64,000 bases of DNA from Enoplosus armatus. Its lineage: Eukaryota > Chordata > Actinopteri > Centrarchiformes > Enoplosidae. Of the stretch, positions 25,295 to 37,300 are shown one piece after another. The stretch lies in assembly GCF_043641665.1 (NCBI RefSeq), contig NC_092194.1, forward strand, positions 16,927,298 through 16,991,297, given 5' to 3'. Made by a program: the position numbers and the translations under genes. Position 1 is the first letter of the stretch; the number at the start of each line of letters is the position of its first letter. The notes under the pieces are model-generated. The model was not told the DNA's origin, made no database searches, and saw nothing but the letters and a program-made list of their open reading frames with translations.

Positions 25295-27060
25295 TGTTAG
25301 GGCAAGTGTTTTCTTACAAATACAGTGCAAATTTACTGTCCTAGCAAGTTTATGTCTAATAAACTAACACAATAAATAAAAATGTAATCAAGCTCTAATC
25401 ATTTGTTATGAAAGATAAAGGCAGCAGTGTTTGAGGAGTAGCAGGTAGGCCTTGTGTAAAAGAGACTCTCTGAAGGTTAAATATGTTCTTTGCAATCAAA
25501 TGAAACTTGAATTATTTTTACTTATATTTTCTCTTGTTGGTTGTTTATATGGTACATTAATAATCATAATCTCAGCCCGTGCATCTTTTTATTTATCGAA
25601 ACACGACATTCTTCATTCTCTCACCTCTATTTCTGCCTGAGCGTTAAAAGATTCTCCTGAGATTAATAAGAGTTTCTATATTGAAGCGCCATGGCCCAGT
25701 TGCTGATGGATATCACGTTGGCTTTGTTACTGCAGATGACAAATTGCAGGGGAGCAGCGGCTCACAGGGTTTGTTTAGCATTCCAGATCCCATGTGTTTT
25801 GAAAAGTATTAATGGAGGACATGGAGGCATGAGATATCACCTGCAGGTTCAGTCAGGCGCTCTTGTCAAAACCAGAGCCGGCCTGTGAGGTAAAGCTCTG
25901 TCATCATGACACTCTTATGCCTCATCTCACACCTTGAAATCCCGGGAAGAGCTATGATTTTCTGCTTTGGCTCTCAATGAACCAGGAAATGTATGGTGTA
26001 GTAACATGTTTTTAAAACTATTAGCAACATGTATGTTCATTTCTGAAATTAATCTTATTCAAAATGTTCACTGTTTGTCTGTGATCTAATTTATGTTTTC
26101 ATGTTGTTGATAAAGTACATATAATCTATAATTTTGCTATTGTCACTTCCTTCAACTTCACGGTGGATATCTCATGAAAATAATCCATTATTTTATGAGA
26201 GGAATTAATAAACTATTATTAACATGTTTAAGAAAGTAGCATGTAAGCTATGATTAGGGACTGTAGCACTTACTGGGTCAAGTAAGCATGTGAAATGAGT
26301 GGCCAGTATGTCTCTCATGTATTAAGTCCATTTAAATGGGGGAGCTGTGCTTCCTGTTGCAGTGACCTTCTCCCTGTGGCTGCTGGGAATTACAGTCATT
26401 CAGTGTGTGTCTCGGCATGATGGATGACACCTGCACCCGTTGAGCAATCGCTCCCTGGCACACTATTGTTTTTCTTTCTCACTTTTGCGTGGGAGCAAAC
26501 TGTGTGCATTCCCGAGCCAAAACCAACTCAGATAATCATCTCATCTGTATGATGTATGATGTTCCCTCTCTGGAAGACAAGTCATCAGACGACGGGGAAT
26601 GCCAATAGGGTGGTGGCAATGCTCTTGCTACCACTGAAGTTACTTGTTGGATCTGTCCCAGAGGCTTACTGCATCATTGACACAAAATCACCCCAGCCGA
26701 ATAAGGGATGATGCAGCAGTTTTTAACACCCCTGCCTCATTGTTTCTGCCGCATGGTCTTCTTATCCAATACCCGAAACAAAAGCCAAACTCCACAGCTG
26801 TTAAAATGCTGCATATGACGTCAGCTCTGTGCAATACGAAAACCAGGCGTTGAATCAAAACAAAATGTTTTCACAGTATAAAATCAGTGTAATATCTCAC
26901 TGTATCCTTGCAGCCCTTTTATTTCCACTGCGCAATTTCCCAGTCTTGGCACAGAATGCATTTGTGGCAAATGTAGTAATGTGTAGTATGTAGTATGTAA
27001 GAGTGTGTCTAAATGGCTGTGCTCCAGACACTCCTTTGCCATTAGCACTTGTGCCTAACT

Positions 27061-27062
<2 letters not shown>

Positions 27063-27102
<40 letters not shown>
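27063..27102. repeat. (GT)20 microsatellite
   Basis: Uninterrupted GT array. Confidence 0.97.
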
Positions 27103-27104
<2 letters not shown>

Positions 27105-30100
27105 GCAAGGCGCTGGATGACAAGCCCTGTCACTACCATTGTGGTTCAGAAACAAAAAAAAACCTTCAAACAATGGAATCTCCCAATATGTCACTCACTG
27201 ATGCATAGCAAAGCCATAAACGTCAACCAGATGGCAGGTCAGTGCAATATTACTCTCCTCGCAGCTGGAGGAGGTGGGTGCCTGCAGGAGGAGTTGGAGC
27301 CAGAGAAGGGAAGGCTGAGCTAAGCAACTGGGTAGCATCATCTCCTTGGTTTGCCCTCACCATGCTCAGTGACTATGCATCAGAGGCTACAGAGGGGTGT
27401 GAAGTGCTCCCGAGAGTGTGTGGGTTCACTACTGCCGTGCTCTATGATTAAACAGTAGTATGTGCTGACAGCTGGGGTAGAAGAGCATGATGCACTGGGG
27501 CACATTGGAGGGAGAAGCTGCCTCTCAGTGGTGTCAAGGAAATTGCATATTTGGTGTCTTTAGGCCTTGATGCAGAGACCTTTCCATGACGTGCCAGAGC
27601 TGAATCAGAATAAATGATGATACTACTTAGTAGGTCAAACATTTCCTGCAGAACTGGTGCAGAAAAAGATCAGCTCCCTTAAAATAGCCTCAATAGATCA
27701 AAATGTTTTGCAGTGACAGGTTGCATCTTGCGGATCTGTCATCAGTTATATAAATGCAACGCCCTCTTCTGCAGCTTTTTTAGTAATTTCATTGACAGGG
27801 CACACAACAACATGTGTTCTCTCTTGGCTTTCACTTTTTTCTGTTCGCTGTTGCTCTTTTCACCTTTACATCTACAATACACAGACACCTTTGTGACTGG
27901 AAGTTGTCAAAAGGCATTCTGGGACATGAAGGAAGTCACTAAATGAAGTGGAAACACTCCACAAATTTACTACACTTCATCACAAAACTACTTATAGGTT
28001 GCATTAGCCATTACACAGTACAATTGTACAATATCTAAGACTGTCTGAGGGTGAATGATTCATGTAGTATCAATAGTCAGTTAGGTACGAACCTCCTACT
28101 TGGCAACGTAGATAGAAATAAACCAATTTAAACTGTTTAAACAGGAACTGTGCTACATGTCATACAGCGGTCAGTTTAGGATTACAGTCTCACACTTTCT
28201 CTCCCCTACAGCCTGTCGTCTCATCTGCCATCAGCTGTTCTTAGGTGTCTTGTCTGCAAGGGCGTTAGACGGATGCTCAAATAAACACAACCTAGTTTTG
28301 CATTCACGCTTGTCATCACTTAATCCTTCTGCAACTGCCATCTTTGAGGTACCACATACATAGCTAACTGACATTAACCTTGCATGTAAAGACACTGGTC
28401 CGTAGTGCACGTAGACACAGAATGCTGACGGCCCGAGAACTGAACTGAACACACTGAACTAATCACTGTATCTGAATTGCACAGTGGGGCAGGCCTGTTA
28501 ATTAGTAAGAGTGTTAACTACTGTTACCTTTCTGAGTTAATGAAGCATTTGGTAACCTGTATCCTTTAGAGTTCCTGTAATCTGAGGTTTACGATGAGGC
28601 CCAAAATCTAGTGTGAATCATTTTAAGTGAAGTATCCAGATGTGCACAGCTGCAGTGGTCACTTCCAGGTACAAGTAGCCAGTAGCATTGAACTCCTTTT
28701 GGTTATTAATGAAAACATTATTTCATGTCTTTTTGTATATAGTTTGTTGATGATGGAAATGCACACACATGACTTCCAACATGATAATGTGGGATGAGTC
28801 TATACATTTCTTTAATGTTTTCTACGGCTGCTGCTGTTTCCGCTCTTACCCCTCTGTGTTTCTACAGTGGTATTATCTGTATTATTTTCCAGACTTACAA
28901 ATGTGAGAGACATGTACCCTACCCTTAAAAATGTTGCGGGTCTTCGAAAAAGTAATTTCGACTGGTAGTAGAAAGATAAAAAAAGAACCTGCAAATAGTT
29001 ACTAACTTTTTAAATGTTCACAAATTGCTCTTTGCCAATAAGTTATCTTAGTTCTACTAGAACTTTATCTTTCTTCTATGAAGTGAATAAGGCTTTATTT
29101 TAACGTGTATCACACACAAGTTTGCAGGAGCATTTTGGGGAGTTTTTGCTTCTCAAGTGTACTGTTTGGATGAGATTGCAGAAGTCCCCCCCCCCAGACT
29201 TTGCTCTCCCACCACTACATCACCTGTTGGAGCTTGTTCGGTCACTTCCCAGCATCTTCGTGTTTGCACAGGCTGATCAAGCAGGCAGGCAGGCGGGTTT
29301 GGTTTCATCATGTAATCTGATTACCTGCTGAAAGAAATGATGCGTCCAAAGCAGTCCTGTATTAACCTTTTCAACGTAGTATCATTTACAACCATATTCA
29401 GGTCAACTGAGCTGTGACTGATGGAGTTTTGTTTGAGTCTTGCCCGCCGGTAGCTCGGTTCAGTAGTTCTTGGTTCCTCCTATTCGTACATTAAGATACA
29501 ACTGTAGACAAAGTAATTTCTGTGGTATTTCACTTGATAATTACTTCCCTGGAAAAACCCCAGAAGACACATTCTTTTATAGACAATATGTTTAATTGAG
29601 CAAATTAGAAAGAGTCCATATTGCACAGCAGCTGTGTACACACACAGTGGAATCTGCAAGGGAAGCGCTCAGAGCACCAGTAAAGGGATGCAGTGAGAAT
29701 TGCAAGTTAAAAAAAAAACCCTGATTGAGTCAGAAGGCCTCCGTGCCAAAGCAGTGGCTTTTCAACACAGATGCACATAGTTAGCGTGTGTGTGAAACCT
29801 CAGAGTCCCTCACTGATCGCCCGGCTGCATTGATTCTCCAGCTGCTGGCATATTGTTGATGTGCTGGGTTTGCATGGATGATATGGTTGGTGGCTTCAGC
29901 CCTTCAAAATGCCGACAATTATAGTCACTCGCAGGAATTTTGGAAAGAAGTCTCATTGGATCACTCATTCAGACCCATGTTCTTGCAAAGATGGCACAAG
30001 GCTCGAAACACCAAGAATTACTGAGGTAGTTGGCATTTAAATTGGGTGAGTGATGATAAGGTTCTCGTGGAGGGTTGGCAGGCGCTGCCGTTGGCTGTCT

Positions 30101-30389
30101 GTCAAAACCATTTGGTGGCAACAAGAAGTGCACTTGGACAACACTTGTACTTTAAGAACTGCTTTAAAATGAAAGGAAGAAATCACATGAACGAACTTCA
30201 TTCACTGACTTTTGCAGTCAGGCGACTTTATCAGATTATTTGAAGGTGAACTGCCACACTTGACATAAATCAACAAGTTTACGTTGCTATCTGATCCTCC
30301 AGGGCTTTAACAGATATGTATAGTGTGATGTGCATACTGTAAAAAAGAAGAAGAAAAAATCATGTTACAAAGACTGGACAGGACATTTC

Positions 30390-30622
30390 TAGACTCATGA
30401 TTACTTTCATTATTGATTGGTCTGGCAAATATTAATTGTTTATGTTGTTTATTGCCTGAAAAACATTTCCATATTGCTTGTTTTTATCGGACCAAAGATA
30501 TTCACTTTACAGTGATATAACAAAACCAGAGAAAAGCAGCAAATCTTCACATTTTATAAGCTGGAGCCAGCGAGCATTTTTGCTTGAGAGATGACTTAAA
30601 CAATTACTCTATTAACAATTTT
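30390..30622 (+). repeat. Dispersed repeat, copy C
   Basis: Shares TTGATTGGTCTGGCAAAT, CCAAAGATATTCACTTTACA, GTGATATAACAAAACCAGAG and AGCAGCAAATCTTCACATTT with copies B and D. Just downstream lies the palindrome at 30630-30643. Confidence 0.7.
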
Positions 30623-30629
30623 GTGTCAA

Positions 30630-30643
30630 CCGGCTTAAGCCGG
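30630..30643. repeat. Perfect 14-bp palindrome CCGGCTTAAGCCGG
   Basis: Self-complementary; lies 8 bp after the end of dispersed-repeat copy C. Confidence 0.75.
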
Positions 30644-31344
30644 AGTTAAGTCGCCACAGATACGTACAGTGTAGGTTTTATTCTTTTGATTAAGAGCAAT
30701 GGTGGGCTACGTATGTTTTATAGAACCAGAGTTATATCCATGTAACTTCTGTTTTGCTTTGTCTCATTACTGAATAGGACACTCCTGGTGTGCATCGCTG
30801 TGATTACATTGATCCAGTTACTGTGATAGGGAGCAGTGATTGTGGTAAGCGGAAGGTTTGCAGTGGAGAGGGAGAAGACCACTCATTACAATCATGTCTA
30901 AACTCACCAACCCGTCGACTCGTCCATGGATTTGTCTCTTCTGTTGCACCATGACGTTTAACGCATGATGTTGTGTGGCTTATGGGAAGTGGTGTTCATT
31001 TAGTTTTTTTTTGCCCTTATCTAAATTCATGGAGTGAAACTACAACATACTGTTGAGTAAGGCTTTGTTCCAAGGCTGAATTTTTGGTTTTAAGTGTGGT
31101 TACAAATGTCAGTGGAGTTTTGAAAACGGTTTTCCTACTTCTGAAATAGAACTTCCGGTTTCACTTCGACTGTCTATACTTTAATGAACTAATTGTATTA
31201 GCACTAGTTCGTTCACAATATCTGATATTAATAGACATAAAAATCTCTTAGAATTGTTCTGAAAACTGAGAACATAACAACCAGCTTTCACCTAAATGTC
31301 CATGGTTATTAAAGTGACTTATCCTTAATGTTTCTACCTTTCAG

Positions 31345-31393
31345 GTCTGGTAGAGATCTGTTTGATGCATCCCCTCGATGTGGTGAAGACAAG
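31345..31393 (+). CDS. slc25a21: slc25a21 exon 2
   Basis: 49 nt, preceded by a pyrimidine tract and CAG acceptor and followed by the donor GTAAGC. It opens with the last two bases of a split Gly codon (residue 24), so intron 1 is phase 1, and it ends with two bases of Arg40 (phase 2). It encodes the end of transmembrane helix 1 and the first carrier signature, HPLDVVKTR, whose Pro33, Asp35 and Lys38 form the kink and the matrix salt-bridge network in this family. Confidence 0.95.
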
Positions 31394-34300
31394 GTAAGCC
31401 ACCCATTCAGCTTTAACATTAACTCATATTTTGGGTAATTTTACCAATTTTAACATATAAGCTACTTACAAGAAAGACATATTTAGTCCACATCTGCCTT
31501 GAATCCTCTTGGTGGGTATTTGGGTCTGTGTAGTGAAGTTCCGAGCATACCAGGTCTTTTTTCCCAGCTCAGCGGGCCTGGCCAGCTCTGCACTCGTTCT
31601 CCACACAAGTGGGCACCAATGCCAAGAGCCTTAGACTTTTTGTGGAAAATGAAATGCATCATTTACCCGTTCATTCCCCACACAATGTTAACTTTAGATG
31701 TTTTTATGTTTGCAAATGACTCAAATTTTTTACCTTATTACTTAATTCAAGAAAAAAGGATCAGACTTTTTTTTTTCCTTTCTTTTTTGTTACAGCTCGC
31801 GGTTCTTGTGAAAGAAAAGGACTTGCAGGATAAAATAGATGCCACTAAATGCACTGGCTGCATTTTAATAGCTTGTTTTCCGTTACCATCTCCTGTTTGT
31901 GTGCTATGCAAGAGCGGCAGCAGTCTTGAGCTGTTGAGTGATCAGGAGCCTCACACCACAGTGTCTCAGCCAGCCATAAACAGGTCGTGGGCTACTACTA
32001 AAGCTTTATAGTCTTTCACAGGCCTAGCCAAGACCTCTGGCTTCGTTCCTGGCCCCCCTGCCCCATACTTGTCAGTAAATTGTACTTTGCTTTTTCTGTC
32101 ATTTACGGCAGCAGTTTCTTGGTAAATAAATTGCTTGGTGTGCCTTTAAAAAAAAAAAAAGTGAGATGGGTGCACTTTGAAGGCTGTGCCACCACCAGAA
32201 CACAGAGAAGGAAATGCAGGGATAAAAGCCGGGACTGAGCGGTGTTGTATTAGTTGATATTTGATACTTTGAAGGCACACAGTGTGATTTATGCTCACAT
32301 GTAGAAGCTGTGGGGGTTTATTACAGGTAAGTCTTGAGCTCTGCCTGTCCGTCCTCACACGGGGTCAGGGTTAAAAGTGCACTCACTATTTTCTTTGTAA
32401 TGCTCTTCCTTAAAAAGCGGTAAAAGCTGCTCTAAAACTGGACAGGTTTATCTGTTTGTTTTCTCTGTTTGTGTCGCCATGTGTTTATGTTGATAGCCAT
32501 TCTGTTGCTCATAATGGGTTAGTGTAAATTCATTCCTTTTGGTCTTGGCTCAGTGTATACTCAGTTTTTTTTAGTTTTTTTTTTAAAACAAAATACAAGG
32601 AACGGAAGAGTCTTTCTTTTTTTAATTGGGAGCTTTACAGAATGTCAAGAGTGTCTGAACAACAGGAGGTTGCCAGACATGCACACCGAAACGTCCCGTA
32701 CACGTATAAATATGCATGCATACTGTACATGCATGTTCACACACTTAACATCCACACATGAATTCATAAACCAAGCATACATACCAGCTAATTGGGACAC
32801 TGAGGGAGCTGAAATCTATTAGCAGGAAACCTTGGAGCCGAGAGTCAGACACAGACACACCTCCACTGGGTCTCTCTCTCTCTCCCTCTCCCTCTCTCTG
32901 TCTCTCTCTCTCGCTCAGGCATGGCTCTTATTAGGCACCGGCTCCTGCTTTAATGTCCACCGGTCCAAATTGAACGGCAACTGGAGTAAATTTACTTTTT
33001 TCCACCAACTCAGAATCAAAGGGATTTTTTTTCTTTCTTTCTCCCTTTTCCTTTCTTTTTTTTTGCAAGGTAAACTTGACTAAATGTGTACCTGCCTGGG
33101 AGCTGATGTTTACCTATTTTCCAAATGAGGGTTTATCCTTCTTCTCTTTCTCTGAGGGGGAGGAGGAGGAGAGGGCAGTGGATTGCAGATTTAGGATTAG
33201 CTGCAGCAGTTTGGTGTAGAAACACTGCACCAGTAGCCAAACACTGCTGTTATGAATCAAAAAGGAGCATTTGGCAGATTTTTGCTTTAAACAAATACTT
33301 ATTCATCCTCCAAGACGACTGCTTTGGCAGATAAATGGATAGCTGTGTTCCAGGCATTTGAAAAAAAGGTGACACATAACATCCAACATGATTGATTGCA
33401 CAAAATCTGGACTGCTTATGAGATATTTTAAAGCAGAGTAAGAAAGTCCATTATGACAAAATTACTCGCTCAAGATATCTATAAAAATACTGACTGGAAA
33501 ATGCTTTTGGGTAATGATAGCAAGTATTTGACTAGACCACACGGGACTTTTCTTTAGATATGGGACGTAAAAGTGAAAGTCTTGTCAGATGATTCAGTAT
33601 GTCTTTTTGCCTTTGTTGTTGCACTTTTACTCCCCGTTGCGTTGCTCGCTGACCAGTCAAGCCATGACCCCTGTTACTCACCTTTGCTAACAAGTACATC
33701 TATCTTACATCTGAGGGACTCCTGCAGAGCCCACCTTCCATCAGTATAACTTACAACCTCTTTCATCGTTGTGAAAGAGTTGAATGTGTATACATTTATG
33801 TCTGCCATTTTGAGATAAGCACATGAATGCATATAGCTGGTAGATGTTTAGTGTCTTGCTTAAGAGTTTCACTAGACAAATGGCTATTAATAGCATCAGT
33901 TGTAGTGTGAATTGGCCTTTTTTATCAGAGTACAGTACCACTTAGTAGGACTGCAATTAATAATTTCATTATGAATTAATCATTTGCTGGATAAAATATC
34001 AGGAAATAGTGAAATATGCCCATCTTAAGTGCTTGTTTTGTCCAAAATAATAAAAGGTATTCCATTTACAATTTTATGAATGAGAGAAAAGCAGAAAATC
34101 TTCATTCTAATTATTTAAGTTCTAAAGTTTTGTTTTTTTTCATTGAGAGATGCAGACCAGACTTTGAGTGTCACTACAAGCACATCAGGTTGCATGAAGG
34201 CAAAATAGCTGAAATCGTTATCCTGGAAAAGACTTGTGTGCCGTGATTAGTTTTAATGAACTATTTAAAGTTCAGGACAACTATTTATTACACATTCACA

Positions 34301-37300
34301 TCTGCAATTGTGACTGTTTCTTGTTCTTTGTTGTTTTCAATACACGCAATCCAAAATTTAAAGTGAATCCAGAAATTGAAACATTTTTCTCATTGTGAGT
34401 CACTGGATAATAATCAGCCCAAAATGTAAATGTAGCATACTTCACACAAAGTAAACCGTTAATTGCTCCTGACCCTGACCCCCCCCCCCCTCCTCCATGG
34501 GCAGGGGCAGGAATGTGGGGGTGAAGATGGAGGGTGTGATGCGGTGTGGGGAGGGAGGGCAGAGAGAGACAGTGGGACCGGAGTTACAGCTTTTCATTAA
34601 CCTGGAAACCACCTAGTTACATGGTTCATGGGCTGGTCTCAGCTCACTTGGAGGTAACAAAGGGTGTCGGGCGGCACTTTCTGCAGGGGGCTGTGCGCTC
34701 GGGGCACCCCATCTGACTCTGATCAGGTTCTCCCTCTCATTAGAGGGTTGCACTGAGCCTGCATTTCCCTTCATGTCGAGATCCTGTTACATGGAGCTCC
34801 ACCCTTTTACACATGCATGCGCAGGCATACTCACGCTTCCCATCACCCCTTTTACTTCCGTCCAAAGAGTGAAGCCACGCCTTCCTCGTGTTTGAGTCTC
34901 CCTGAGGATCTCCTCCTGTCATCGGGAACTTCCTGCAGTTTCTACGGTGTGTACATGATCTGATGTGTCTGCCATAATGAGCCTCAAAGATGTATTTTGT
35001 GCAGTAACTCTTGACTGAGCCACTCCCTCTCTGCCTCTGTTCTCCCTCTGCACTCACTTTCTTTCTCGCTGTTCTTGTCTTTCATGTTTTCCCATTCTGA
35101 TTCTTTTTTTTCTCTCTCTCTCAGATAACCACTCTTCATCTAGCTTGTTTAACTCCTCCCACTGAACATGAACTGTTTCTACTGTTTCTACATTCGGTCT
35201 TCTGTGGTTTTAGTTTTTAATCAACCATCTCAGTCAGCCTGTTGTCGAATCAGCCACTACTTTTGTTAACATAAGCCATATTATGTAACAACATCATCAA
35301 CATCATCATGTTGAATGCCTTGTTTAAACTTCCATCATTCCTTCTGAATTTGTAGCTTGTTGAGCGATTATGTAATGTTTTGTTTTAAATCCCTGTTGTA
35401 CATGTGTTTCAGAAAATTTGTATTGAATTATGAAATTCTGTAAATTGTATTGTATGTCATGGCTGTCAGAGTCATTGCAAACCACTAAGCCTGCCAGTAG
35501 CCCGTTTCAAGCCTGATTAGAAAAACCTGGTACTGGCCCTTGCTCGCGGCAGTATCCATGGCAACACTACCTTCATTTGGTCACAGCACGCATGAAAGTG
35601 TGTCCCACTTGGGGGGCTTGAAAGTGATCTTTGATGAGGGCTTTGACAGATGACGTCCAGTCTTTTTGTGAAACGCGTGACAGCACTGAGGATGGCCCAA
35701 AGGCTTCACCCCCACCTCCACCTCCACCCCCGTTCACCCCCAACAGCTTGGTGAACCCCAGTGCACTTATGGAGGAATCCCTGACACAACCCTCAAACAG
35801 CAGGGCACAAAGCAGCAGCGGCCTGATAGCTGATCTTGCCTTGTAAAGGAGCACGCAGGTCAGCGGTCGTCAAGTCGGCTCCTAATCCCCCCGGCGCTGT
35901 GAGACTGCAGGGCAAGACTTTACTCACAGTGTAAAGCCAAACACATGCCACGTGCGTGCAGGATCATCTGAGCTCAGTCTGTCCATCGCTTCAGTGCACG
36001 AGCAAGAGTCCAGTGCAAAAGGTAGAGAGCAAGTCTTTTCATGAGTAGCGTATTTGACGGGATTCAAAACTTCAATTAACCCCCCCCCCCCCCCCTCCCG
36101 ATAATGATCAAAATACAACTCCACAATCAAAGAAGGTGTTCCAGTCTTATAAATATGTTTGAGCATATATTACGTATTACTTCACTTCTCCCAAAAGACC
36201 CCACCAACAAGTCCAAAAAGAGTTAAATAACAATGACAAGTGCCCATCACCATCAAGCAGCCAAAAATCAGGGACATCTCTCTGAACCGCCTTCGTCTGT
36301 TGAATGTTTTTAATCAAAGAAATTCAGTTTGAAATGGTTGAAAATATCATACAAGATTATGCCATGCTCAGATTCATGTCAATGTCAAATTTAGCAATTT
36401 GGGATCTAAAAATGGGGCATCCTGGTGGTCCCCACATATGATGCATATAATGTAACGGCAACGTCATTTCTTTGTCAACTATCTAATAAAAGCAAAATGC
36501 CGGAAAACTAAACTTTAAAAACCTTGACCCATTACTTTTAATGTTGTGACAGATGTTGCTGCAGTTTCTCACAGATGTTAGAGATGGACATAGCAGTCAC
36601 AAATGAATTACTAAATCAGCTATAGATAGAGGTACACATAAAGAGCAGATGTGCATGTCGTACTGGAGCACCTGTAATCATTATCAGTGAAGGGGTTCAC
36701 ATTCCAGTACACTAATTACAGAGTGGAGGCATTGTGTGCTTTGATTTCACTAGACCCTGACTGTGCTGCAACCACAGTGCAGCCCCCCTGCTGCCCCATC
36801 TTTCTCTCTCCTTTTTGACTCTCAAAACTCACACATGCATGTCTGTACATCCTTTATCACCCCTTTTCCAACCGCTCACAAGCAGCTTTTTGCACTTTTG
36901 AGTCACTCGTAAAGGCACTTTCAAACCAGGCCAAAATTGTTGTCACTGTGGCACTACCGCTTGAACAGTAGATTGCCAAGCTGCAGTGGATGCAGGCATC
37001 GCAGTTGCTTGGAAATTTCAAATGACACAACTCTGCGCTCAGTGGAACACCTCATTAAAACTATTTAAGCATGTGAGCTTGCTTTGAAGGGCAGCCACAA
37101 TCGTCTTCCCCTTTGTTGCAGGCACACAGTTGTGATAATCTGTATTTGAAGTGTTGAGCAGACACTTAGGGGTTTCATCATGGTCCTTATTACCAATTAA
37201 TGTGTACATACTCATACAAGTCGCGCTCTCGACCTTGTGGGTATAGCCATTGCTCTCCGAAATGGTGCTGTGGATAAAGTCACACAAGAAGGCCACTATT

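Larger units (their letters stand above)
1..31344 (+). other. slc25a21: Inferred 3' part of slc25a21 intron 1
   Basis: No exon with carrier or other protein similarity was found on either strand here. The exon at 31345 begins in phase 1 in mid-helix 1, so a coding exon must lie upstream; the human gene has a very large first intron. All open frames in the interval are short and lack splice or domain support. The content is microsatellites, old repeats and candidate regulatory blocks listed separately. It could also include the first exon if that exon is too divergent to see by eye. Confidence 0.6.

Noticed and set aside
27200..27275. Possible exon 1 of slc25a21: in-frame TLLAAGGG followed by a GTGGGT donor-like sequence
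   Set aside because: The frame would join correctly to exon 2 in phase 1, but the residues before it (NQMAGQCNI) do not resemble the N-terminus of ODC, the AGGSAG spacing is two residues short, and no conserved helix 1 is seen. Most likely chance.
31499..32011. 170-codon open frame on the + strand soon after exon 2
   Set aside because: Starts 106 bp into intron 2, includes T-rich tracts and no family resemblance; no upstream promoter or splice structure.
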